Positions 55,473 to 62,509 of a stretch of DNA of 64,000 nt are shown piece by piece. This stretch comes from Alphaproteobacteria bacterium (GTDB taxonomy: Bacteria > Pseudomonadota > Alphaproteobacteria > UBA6615). The position numbers and the translations under genes are program-made. The notes beneath the pieces were generated by a model. The model made no database searches. It saw only the letters and a list, made by a program, of their open reading frames with translations, and was not told the DNA's origin. The stretch lies in the NCBI GenBank assembly GCA_011087645.1, contig JAALLF010000002.1, forward strand, positions 310,001-374,000, given 5' to 3'. How positions within the stretch are numbered: the first letter of the stretch is position 1; each line of letters opens with the position of its first letter.

Positions 55473-56825
55473 TTAAATCGGCACGCGGATGGTCGCGCGC
55501 AGACCGCCCGACGGCGCGTCGGAAAGCATAATGTCGCCGCCATGGGTGCGTACGATGTCGCGGGCAATCGACAATCCCAGACCGGTTCCGCCGGTGGCCA
55601 CGTTGCGCGACTGATCGAGGCGGAAGAACGGGCGAAACACCTCTTCGCGCATATCTTCGGGAATGCCCGGGCCATCATCGTCGACGACAAACTCCAGCAC
55701 GCTGCCATTGCGTTGACCAGCAACGCTGACCTGCTCTCCATGACGCGCCGCGTTATCGATAAGGTTGGTCAGCGATCGTTTGAAGGCATTGCGGGCCAGC
55801 GGCAGTTCAATCGATTCCGGCATGTCGAAGGTAATCTGCACGCCGTTGCGTCTTGCCTCGTGAATCACCTCGTTGAGAAGCTTGCGGGCGTCGGTGGGGA
55901 TCGGCGTTTCGCTACCTTCGCCGCGGGCGAAATTCAGATAGCCTTCGATCATGCCTTCCATCGCCGCGACGTCGGAATTCAGTTCTTCGATTTCGGTGTT
56001 GTCCTGCAACATGGCGAGCTGCAGCTTCATGCGGGTAAGCGGGGTTCGTAAATCGTGGCTCACCCCGGCGAGCATTTCGGTGCGTTGCTGGATTTGCCGC
56101 TGGATGCGGTCGCGCATGGACATGAAGGCTGACGCCGCTTGGCGCACCTCGGTCGCGCCGGAGGGGCTAAAGTTGGGGGTGTCGCGGCCTTTGCCGAAAT
56201 TTTCCGCCGCCGACGCCAAACGGCGTAGAGGACTGACTTGGTTGCGCATGAATATTGTCGCGACGCCAAACAGGATCAGCGATGTGCCGATCATCCACAT
56301 GATGAAAATTTTGGTCGTCGAGCTGATCAGCCGCTCGGCGCTGGCCGAAACGTGCAGGACGCCGTCGGGGTTTTGCACCGCGATCAGAACGCGCCGGGGC
56401 TCGCTGACCGTGTCGATAAGGAAGGGGCGTTGCACGATCTGCTCGAGCGACCGCCCCAACGTCCGCTGCAAATTACCTTTGGGCTCGAATGTTTCGTTTG
56501 GCAGAATGTCTTCGCGCTCGAAGCTAACCCGCAAGTCGAGTGCGCGGTTCGCCATGTCGAACACTTCGTTCTGGCGAACCCCCGGCTCCATATCGCGCAA
56601 CAGCTCCATCAGCATCGCGACATCGCCCGATAGGGCATTGGCCCGGTGACGGCTGACATTCGCCCAGTGGCGATCATAGAAGACGATACCGCTGACGACC
56701 TGCAGGACCACCAGGGGCACGATGATAATCAGCAGCGAACGGCCCAACAGGCCGCGGGGCAATGTCCGCTTGATCGCGATGCGCAGCGATCGAGCCGGTC
56801 TGTAAAAATCGTCTAGTCGGGCCAT
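55473..56825 (-). CDS. EnvZ-type sensor histidine kinase
   Basis: 450 residues. Two membrane helices (LLIIIVPLVVLQVVSGIVFYD and MWMIGTSLILFGVATIFM) flanking a periplasmic sensor, then HAMP, dimerisation H-box GVSHDLRTPLTRMKLQLAML with the phospho-His, N-box LTNLIDNAARHG, G1 DDDGPGIP and G2 GTGLGLSIARDIV. The start overlaps the response-regulator stop by 13 nt. Order with PetR/PetP-like genes suggests the partner kinase of the PetR-like regulator. Confidence 0.96.
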   Translation of the reverse strand: MARLDDFYRPARSLRIAIKRTLPRGLLGRSLLIIIVPLVVLQVVSGIVFYDRHWANVSRHRANALSGDVAMLMELLRDMEPGVRQNEVFDMANRALDLRVSFEREDILPNETFEPKGNLQRTLGRSLEQIVQRPFLIDTVSEPRRVLIAVQNPDGVLHVSASAERLISSTTKIFIMWMIGTSLILFGVATIFMRNQVSPLRRLASAAENFGKGRDTPNFSPSGATEVRQAASAFMSMRDRIQRQIQQRTEMLAGVSHDLRTPLTRMKLQLAMLQDNTEIEELNSDVAAMEGMIEGYLNFARGEGSETPIPTDARKLLNEVIHEARRNGVQITFDMPESIELPLARNAFKRSLTNLIDNAARHGEQVSVAGQRNGSVLEFVVDDDGPGIPEDMREEVFRPFFRLDQSRNVATGGTGLGLSIARDIVRTHGGDIMLSDAPSGGLRATIRVPI

Positions 56826-57490
56826 AGCACGTAGCCCTGCCCCCGTATGGTTTGTAGATAGCGCGGTACTTTCGGATCGGGTTCGATCTTACGGCGCAAT
56901 CGGGCAACTTGCACGTCGACGGCGCGAACGCTGCCGCCGAGCTGGGTTTGGGTCTGCAGCGCCTCGCGGCTGATCGGGTGGCCTGGATTAGCGGCCAGCA
57001 CTTGGAGCAAGCCCGCCTCGCCGCTGGTGAGCCGGACTGGCCCGTCCGGTCCCAACAGCTGTTGCCGCGCGGAATCGTATTGATGGCTGCCCAGCGTGAT
57101 TTCGGTTTTACCCGCGCGCGGCGCGGCGCGGCGCAATATTGAGCGAATGCGGGCGAGCAGCTCGCGCGGTTCGAACGGCTTGGACAGATAATCGTCGGCG
57201 CCGCGTTCCAGGCCGTCGATGCGGTCCTCAGATTCGCCCATCGCCGTGAGGAGCAAAATCGGCACCTCGCTGAATTCGCGTAGTCCGGTGGTGAGTTCGA
57301 AGCCGGATTCGCCCGGCATCATGACATCCAAGACAACCAAATCGAACTCAAGCGAGTTCAGCCGTTGACGGGCCTCGGCGGCGTCGGCCGATGTGGTTAC
57401 ACGGAAGCCGTTCTCGGCGAGAAACTTGCGTAAAAGTTCACGCAGGCGGGTGTCATCGTCAACGACCAGAATATGGGGCGTGTCGTCCAT
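56813..57490 (-). CDS. OmpR-type response regulator (PetR-like)
   Basis: 225 residues. Receiver with DDD near 10-12 and phospho-Asp in VLDVMMPGESG, Lys in YLSKPFEPRELL; winged-helix C-domain (GEAGLLQVLAANPGHPISREAL; RAVDVQVARLRRKIE). Its place between a MarR gene and an EnvZ gene equals petR of Rhodobacter capsulatus, where PetP and PetR are needed for cytochrome bc1 expression. The equivalence here rests on synteny. Confidence 0.94.
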   Translation of the reverse strand: MDDTPHILVVDDDTRLRELLRKFLAENGFRVTTSADAAEARQRLNSLEFDLVVLDVMMPGESGFELTTGLREFSEVPILLLTAMGESEDRIDGLERGADDYLSKPFEPRELLARIRSILRRAAPRAGKTEITLGSHQYDSARQQLLGPDGPVRLTSGEAGLLQVLAANPGHPISREALQTQTQLGGSVRAVDVQVARLRRKIEPDPKVPRYLQTIRGQGYVLWPD

Positions 57491-57572
57491 TGGGCTTGAG
57501 TATACTTCGCTACCGGTTCACCGCCAGAAAGATCGGCTTACATTACGGTAATTCTACCAGGCCGGTTAGGCT

Positions 57573-58079
57573 CTAGCCGCGGCCGCGGCCCGGCTTTTGC
57601 CGGGGGCGCACCCGAGCGCGGTCTTCGGGGTTGATAATGCCACTCAGCACGCGGCGAAAGCCCTCGACCGCTTCCGCGCCGGTTTCCCGGTAGGCGCGGG
57701 CGAACCGGGCCATTTGGGTTGTCGTCAGCTCGCGCTCCAGCTCCCCGCCCTTTTCGGTCAGGGTCAGTAATTTGCGGCGGCGGTCGGAGGGGTCGGCGCG
57801 CTGACTGATGAAATCGTCCTCGATCAGGGTTCCTAGCACGCGCGACAGGCTCTGCTTGGTGATTTTCAGAATCGCCAGAAGCTCGGTGACGGTAATATTG
57901 GGATTGCGGCCAACGAAATAGATCACCCGATGATGGGCTCGCCCGAACCCCCATTTCGCTAATATGGCGTCGGGCTCGGCGGTGAAATCACGGTAGGCGT
58001 AGAACAGCAGCTCGATCCCCTGTCGCAAATCCTCTTCGCGCAGGAACAACGGGTTGATATTGGATTTAAGGTCAGCCAT
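57573..58079 (-). CDS. MarR-family regulator (PetP-like)
   Basis: 168 residues. MarR winged helix: AHHRVIYFVGRNPNITVTELLAILKITKQSLSRVLGTLIEDDFI-type helix-turn-helix and the wing SDRRRKLLTLTEKGGELE. C-terminal Arg-rich tail. 82 bp upstream of the OmpR-type gene on the same strand and divergent from ilvE, as for petP in related bacteria. Confidence 0.93.
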   Translation of the reverse strand: MADLKSNINPLFLREEDLRQGIELLFYAYRDFTAEPDAILAKWGFGRAHHRVIYFVGRNPNITVTELLAILKITKQSLSRVLGTLIEDDFISQRADPSDRRRKLLTLTEKGGELERELTTTQMARFARAYRETGAEAVEGFRRVLSGIINPEDRARVRPRQKPGRGRG

Positions 58080-58182
58080 GTTGACTTAATTATCGGAAAA
58101 TGTTACTTCGTGCAAGTCTTTGGGATAATAATATGTCTCAGATGCGGGTTGAAACGTACGAATATATCAAAGGGTTGGCGCC

Positions 58183-59082
58183 ATGCATGAAGTGCCTTAC
58201 GACGATCGGGACGGAGTTATCTGGTTCAACGGCGAGCTCGTGCCATGGCGAGAAGCCAAATTGCACGTTCTGAACCATGCGCTGCACTACGCATCGTGCG
58301 TGTTCGAAGGCATGCGGGCCTATAACGGCAAGATCTTCGAGTCGACGGCTCATAATCAACGTCTGCACGCGTCCGGTGAGGCGCTGGGATTCAAGGTGCC
58401 TTATTCGGTCGAGGAACTGGACAGGGTCTGCCAGGAAACCTTCGAGACCACGGGCGCGAGCGAGGCCTATATTCGCCCCGTCGCCTGGCGCGGACCGGAG
58501 CAGATGGGCGTGTCGGCGCAAGCCTGTGCGATCAACGTCGCCATCGCGGCGTGGCAATGGCCCGCCTATTTCACGCCGGAAGCGCGTATGAAGGGTATCA
58601 AACTGGACTGGGCGATATATCGCCGACCCGATCCCATGACTGCTCCGGTGCATGCCAAGGCCGCCGGCTTATACATGATCTGCACCCTGTCGAAGCATGC
58701 CGCGGAGGCCAATGGCTGCTCCGACGCGCTGATGCTCGACTGGCGGGGCCAACTCGCCGAGACGACCGGTGCGAATATATTCCTGGTGATCGATGGGAAA
58801 ATTCACACGCCCACACCCGATTGTTTTCTCGACGGCATCACCCGCCGATCGGTCATAAGGTTGGCCCAGCAACGCGGCTATGAGGTGATCGAACGCGCGA
58901 TCATGCCCGAAGAATTGGGCGATGCGAGCGAGATGTTCGTCACCGGCACGGCGGCGGAAGTCACGCCAATTTCCGACATCGCCGGCGACTATACATTCGA
59001 AGTTGGCACCATCACCAAGACCCTGATGACCGACTATGACGACCTGGTAAACGGCCGTCCGGTTGCGGTTGCCGCCGAGTAG
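58183..59082 (+). CDS. ilvE: Branched-chain amino acid aminotransferase
   Basis: 299 residues, PLP fold type IV. Transaminates Ile, Leu, Val. Signatures: LNHALHYASCVFEGMRAYNG, the PLP-Lys in LSKHAAEANGCSDALMLD, ETTGANIFLVIDG and LDGITRRSVIRLA, plus MFVTGTAAEVTPI. Divergent from the MarR gene; terminator follows directly. Confidence 0.96.
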   Translation: MHEVPYDDRDGVIWFNGELVPWREAKLHVLNHALHYASCVFEGMRAYNGKIFESTAHNQRLHASGEALGFKVPYSVEELDRVCQETFETTGASEAYIRPVAWRGPEQMGVSAQACAINVAIAAWQWPAYFTPEARMKGIKLDWAIYRRPDPMTAPVHAKAAGLYMICTLSKHAAEANGCSDALMLDWRGQLAETTGANIFLVIDGKIHTPTPDCFLDGITRRSVIRLAQQRGYEVIERAIMPEELGDASEMFVTGTAAEVTPISDIAGDYTFEVGTITKTLMTDYDDLVNGRPVAVAAE

Positions 59083-59103
59083 TCGGCCTCGAAATCTGTC
59101 GAG

Positions 59104-59131
59104 AAAAGGCGCCTCTCGGGGCGCCTTTTTT
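59104..59131 (+). terminator. Terminator between ilvE and the selenoprotein-like gene
   Basis: Stem GGCGCC/GGCGCC (59108-59113, 59120-59125) extended by AAAA/TTTT with loop TCTCGG and seven T after. Serves ilvE and, with a four-T tail, probably the convergent Moco operon. Confidence 0.88.
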
Positions 59132-59342
59132 ATCCGCCGCCCGTGGAATTGGCCTGCTGGACCGAAGGGCAGTGCTCATCGCCGTAGGAACAATAAACAC
59201 AGCAATCGCCCGGCTGCGGTTTCATGATTTCGCTGCACGAGCGACACTCGTAGAAAACCTGTCAGGTGTCGGTGGGCATGATCTCGGGCTGTCGATGTCC
59301 ACAATGGGGGCAAGTAATCGTCGATTGCAGGACGATGCTCAT
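59130..59342 (-). CDS. GDCCVxC-family small protein, probable selenoprotein with TGA-encoded Sec
   Basis: 70 residues read through an in-frame TGA (59262-59264, residue 27) to TAA. The ATG overlaps the moaE stop by 4 nt (ATGA). Before the TGA: TCPHCGHRQPEIMPTDT; after it: QVFYECRSCSEIMKPQPGD, then the family hallmark GDCCVYCSYG. The family normally has Cys exactly where TGA stands (TDAC-Q-FYEC), a Cys/Sec pair site, so a nonsense mutation is unlikely. The RNA after TGA folds into stem ACGAG/CUCGU with loop UGUCG, starting 11 nt after the codon, plus an outer UUUC/GAAA, which fits a bacterial SECIS. Several CxxC pairs imply redox or metal binding. Function unknown; conventional gene callers would miss it. 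Confidence 0.85.
59227..59264 (-). promoter_or_regulatory. Candidate SECIS element
   Basis: Minus-strand hairpin directly 3' of the TGA: outer stem UUUC/GAAA, internal asymmetry, inner stem ACGAG (59251-59247)/CUCGU (59241-59237), apical loop UGUCG containing G-U. Loop lies 16-20 nt after the TGA, within the spacing bacterial SelB needs. Confidence 0.65.
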
Positions 59343-59821
59343 TCGGCGGCCCGGTCGGTTTTGACCTTCCAGCGCGCGGCGGCGGCATCATCGCTGGCGC
59401 GGCTGTCGACCCAGGCTTCGCCGGCGCCGGTTTCCTCTAGCTTCCAAAACGGCGCCTCTGTCTTCAGCCAGTCCATCAGAAAATTACAGGCATCCAACGC
59501 CGCTTGGCGGTGTGCGGAGGCGCAGGCCACCAAAACGATCTGCTCGCCTGGTTCGAGACGTCCATACCGGTGGACAATTAAGCTGGCTTCAAGGGGCCAG
59601 CGCGATTGCGCCTCGGTCTCGATGGCGGCGAGCTTCTTTTCGGTCATCCCCGGATAGTGCTCCAGGGTCATCGCCCGCAGGGCGTCGTCGGGGCTATCGG
59701 CGCCGACCAGGTCGCGGACCAGCCCAACATAACTGGCGATCCCGCCGATGGCATGGTTGCCCGAAGTCAACGCGGCGAGCTCCGCACTAACATCGAAATT
59801 TTCCTGCTGGACCTTAATCAT
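59339..59821 (-). CDS. moaE: Molybdopterin synthase catalytic subunit
   Basis: 160 residues. Converts precursor Z (cPMP) to molybdopterin with thiocarboxylated MoaD. Motifs: GGIASYVGLVRD, MTLEHYPGMTEKKLAAI, HRYGRLEPGEQIVLVACASAHRQAA and the catalytic Lys in DWLKTEAPFWK. Starts 17 bp after moaD and is ATGA-coupled to the selenoprotein-like gene. Confidence 0.97.
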   Translation of the reverse strand: MIKVQQENFDVSAELAALTSGNHAIGGIASYVGLVRDLVGADSPDDALRAMTLEHYPGMTEKKLAAIETEAQSRWPLEASLIVHRYGRLEPGEQIVLVACASAHRQAALDACNFLMDWLKTEAPFWKLEETGAGEAWVDSRASDDAAAARWKVKTDRAAE

Positions 59822-59838
59822 CGCGCTGAATTACCAAA

Positions 59839-60090
59839 CTATCCGCCGGTGACGGGCGGAAAAAACGCCACTTCATCGGTATTCGAAAGGCGGTGGTCGA
59901 ACGGGACATACTCGAAATTGACCGCCGCGCGTATGACTTGCGGTTCGGCAAACCCCTTGGCGTAGCCGGGCCCTTTCGCGATCAGCCAGGTGACGAGATC
60001 ATCGACGGTGTCGACGTCGCCGGGCAGGTCGAACTCTTCGTTGGCAACCCCGATACGCTGGCGCAACCAGGCGAAATATAGAACTTTCAT
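59839..60090 (-). CDS. moaD: Molybdopterin synthase sulfur carrier subunit
   Basis: 83 residues, ubiquitin-like fold. YFAWLRQRIGVANEEFDLP start and the essential C-terminal Gly-Gly (FFPPVTGG). Activated by a MoeB-type adenylyltransferase not present in this window. The start overlaps the moeA stop by 4 nt. Confidence 0.96.
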   Translation of the reverse strand: MKVLYFAWLRQRIGVANEEFDLPGDVDTVDDLVTWLIAKGPGYAKGFAEPQVIRAAVNFEYVPFDHRLSNTDEVAFFPPVTGG

Positions 60091-61367
60091 CGGCTCACTT
60101 CCGTAAATGGCAGGAAATCCACCATCGTTCCCACTGTCAATTGGGTCACATCTTCGGATAATTCAACAAGACCGTCAGCCTCGACGAGAGAGGTTAAGAT
60201 TCCGGCGCCCTCGCGGGGGAATTTGTGGGCCACCAGGTTGCCGTCCTTACCAGCCGACAGGCGCACCCGCACATATTCGCGCCGCGCCGCCTTCTTCGTG
60301 TGATCGAACCCCGCCTGGACCTTATATAGCTGAGGCTCCAGATCGGTGGCGCCGGCCAGGCGCAACAGGGCCGGCCGCGCCAGGCGCAGGAACGTCACCA
60401 TCATTGCCGCCGGGTTGCCAGGCAGGCCGATGAAGGCCATGCCGCCGATCTGGCCGAGCGCGACGGGGCGTCCCGGCTTGATGGCCAGCTTCCAGAAATG
60501 GAGCTGGCCGACGGCGGCCACCGCAGCCGATAAATGGTCTTCCTCACCGACCGACATGCCGGCCGATGTGATCAAGGCGTCATGAAGGTTCGCGGCCTTG
60601 GCAATGACGTCGGTGATCACCTCGCGGTCGTCGGGCAAAATGCCCAGATCAGTTACCTCGCAGCCCAGCGCGTCGAGTAATGCGAGCAGGCTGTAGCGGT
60701 TGGCGTCGTAGATGCCGCCGTCAGGTAAATCGACGCCCGGCTCGAACACCTCGTCGCCGGTCGATAGCAGCGCGACACGCAACGGCCGATATACGCTGAG
60801 TGCGGTGAGACCGATCGACGCGACGAGCCCGATTTCTTGGGGTCGCAAGCGCTGTCCCGTGGTCAATATGGTCGCACCAGCGCGAACGTCTTCGCCGCGA
60901 GACCGCCGGTTGGCCCCCTTGCGGATGCCCAGCGGGATCACAACTTGCTCGCCATCTGAGAGGTTTTCGACGGCGCAGTCTTCCTGCATCAGGATCGTAT
61001 CCGGGCCACCATCGGGTCCTCGCGGCATGGGCGCGCCGGTGAAGATGCGCACCGCCTCGCCGCGTTTTTGGTTGTGGGGGAGAGGATGACCGGCTGCGGC
61101 CCGGCCGGCTACGGGAAGAGCGGTCTCTCCGGTGGTCGATAGATCGTCGAAATAAACCGCGAAGCCGTCCACCGCCGAATTGTCGTGGGGCGGCACATCG
61201 CGTTCGGCCACGACATCAGTTGCGGCAATGCGGCCCGCAGCCGCGCGTAAATGCATGGTCTCGGTGTCGACGACCGGGTGTAGCCGCTCGAGCAAGATCG
61301 CCAGAGCATTATCCGCCGGCATCAATCTACCGTCGTTGACAAAGCAATCGTCACGCAGTTGGACCAT
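60087..61367 (-). CDS. moeA: Molybdopterin molybdenumtransferase
   Basis: 426 residues from ATG 61367; the frame beyond runs into mobB. Inserts molybdate into adenylylated molybdopterin. Signatures: DVPPHDNSAVDGFAV, RIFTGAPMPRGPD, TSAGMSVGEEDHL and FIGLPGNPAAMMVTF. C-terminal beta domain ends TVGTMVDFLPF. Four bases after mobB. Confidence 0.96.
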   Translation of the reverse strand: MVQLRDDCFVNDGRLMPADNALAILLERLHPVVDTETMHLRAAAGRIAATDVVAERDVPPHDNSAVDGFAVYFDDLSTTGETALPVAGRAAAGHPLPHNQKRGEAVRIFTGAPMPRGPDGGPDTILMQEDCAVENLSDGEQVVIPLGIRKGANRRSRGEDVRAGATILTTGQRLRPQEIGLVASIGLTALSVYRPLRVALLSTGDEVFEPGVDLPDGGIYDANRYSLLALLDALGCEVTDLGILPDDREVITDVIAKAANLHDALITSAGMSVGEEDHLSAAVAAVGQLHFWKLAIKPGRPVALGQIGGMAFIGLPGNPAAMMVTFLRLARPALLRLAGATDLEPQLYKVQAGFDHTKKAARREYVRVRLSAGKDGNLVAHKFPREGAGILTSLVEADGLVELSEDVTQLTVGTMVDFLPFTEVSR

Positions 61368-61371
61368 GGTC

Positions 61372-61911
61372 CTATCCGGCGGTTTTCGCCGGCGCGCTAC
61401 GATGAGCATCAAGCGCGCAGGTGGCGAGAATATAGTGGGCGATCGCCGCCGCGTCGTTGAGATCGAGGATGGCAATGCCCAGCTCGTCCGCTTCGGCGAT
61501 CGGACCGTCGCTGGCAATGGCGATCACGGAAGAATCGGTTGGCGCGATCATCGGCTGTCCTAGCGCCGGGCGATGCACTTCGATCTTGTTGTGCGCATGG
61601 TGCTTATAGCCCTCGACCAGAACCAAATCGACCGGCGACATATGGGTGAGCAAATGGTCGAGGTCGGGCTCTGGCGCGCCGGCCAATTCGTGCATCAACG
61701 CCCAGCGGTTCGCCGAGGCGACAAGCACCTCGTTGGCGCCGGCGGCGCGATGGCGATGAGAATCCTTGCCCGGCTGGTCGACATCGAAGGCATGATGGGC
61801 ATGCTTGATTGTGGACACGGTGTAGCCCAGGCCCGTGATCAGGGTCACCAACTCGACGAGCAGCGTTGTCTTGCCGCTACCGCTCCAGCCGGCCAAACCG
61901 ATAACGCGCAT
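61372..61911 (-). CDS. mobB: Molybdopterin-guanine dinucleotide biosynthesis protein MobB
   Basis: 179 residues from ATG 61911, four bases after the pgsA stop. GTP-binding adapter for MobA in MGD cofactor synthesis. P-loop GWSGSGKTTLL, STIKHAHHAFDVDQPGKDSHRHRAAGA-type segment, and LVEGYKHH. Presence of MobB suggests the cell makes the bis-MGD cofactor of DMSO-reductase-type enzymes such as formate dehydrogenase. Confidence 0.96.
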   Translation of the reverse strand: MRVIGLAGWSGSGKTTLLVELVTLITGLGYTVSTIKHAHHAFDVDQPGKDSHRHRAAGANEVLVASANRWALMHELAGAPEPDLDHLLTHMSPVDLVLVEGYKHHAHNKIEVHRPALGQPMIAPTDSSVIAIASDGPIAEADELGIAILDLNDAAAIAHYILATCALDAHRSAPAKTAG

Positions 61912-61915
61912 TGGG

Positions 61916-62482
61916 CTAGTCCCCCGCTTTGTCGGTGCGCGCGGAAATATGCTCGCTCGAGCGCATCCAATAGCCGTAGCCACTGGAAATTGTCAGCGCG
62001 GTTGCCAACCAGAGACCGATGAGCGAGATAACCATAAATTGCTCTCCAAACATCGGGGTGACGATAAGCATCGCGGCAGAGGCCAGTTGCACCGCGGTCT
62101 TGTATTTGGCCTGCCGGCTAGACGGCATGCTCACACCACGCCCGGCGAGAAATTCGCGCAAGCCCGAGACCAGCAATTCGCGGCTGACGATGAGAATGAC
62201 CGCCAAAATGTTCCACCCGGCGATGATGCCTCCATCGACCAGGACGAAATAGACAGCAACGACCAGGAGCTTGTCGGCGATGGGATCGAACAGCCGGCCG
62301 AAATCGCTTTCCTGGTTCAGCTTACGCGCCAGCCAGCCATCGAAATAGTCGGTCAGCGCAGACGCGACGAACAGGTAAAACGCCCACCATCGGACCTTGT
62401 CGGTTTCGCCGATGATCAGCAGGACGACGACGAGGGGAATTATCGCCACGCGCAGCAGGGTCAGAACATTGGGTATCGTCAT
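61916..62482 (-). CDS. pgsA: CDP-diacylglycerol-glycerol-3-phosphate 3-phosphatidyltransferase
   Basis: 188 residues, five or six membrane helices. Makes phosphatidylglycerol phosphate. CDP-alcohol phosphatidyltransferase motif with DYFDGWLAR, DFGRLFDPIADK. Starts 27 bp after the uvrC stop, the conserved uvrC-pgsA order. Confidence 0.96.
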   Translation of the reverse strand: MTIPNVLTLLRVAIIPLVVVLLIIGETDKVRWWAFYLFVASALTDYFDGWLARKLNQESDFGRLFDPIADKLLVVAVYFVLVDGGIIAGWNILAVILIVSRELLVSGLREFLAGRGVSMPSSRQAKYKTAVQLASAAMLIVTPMFGEQFMVISLIGLWLATALTISSGYGYWMRSSEHISARTDKAGD

Positions 62483-62509
62483 GGTGCCGGTTTACCGTTC
62501 GAAGAGTAT

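Noticed and set aside
59262..59264. TGA as an ordinary nonsense mutation (pseudogene)
   Set aside because: The frame after it keeps the full family signature and ends at a proper stop; the codon falls at the family Cys and a SECIS-like hairpin follows. A decayed gene would not keep all of this.
59176..59391. 71-codon minus-strand frame MMPPPRAGRS
   Set aside because: Out of frame with both moaE and the GDCCVxC gene, with no family features; a shadow.
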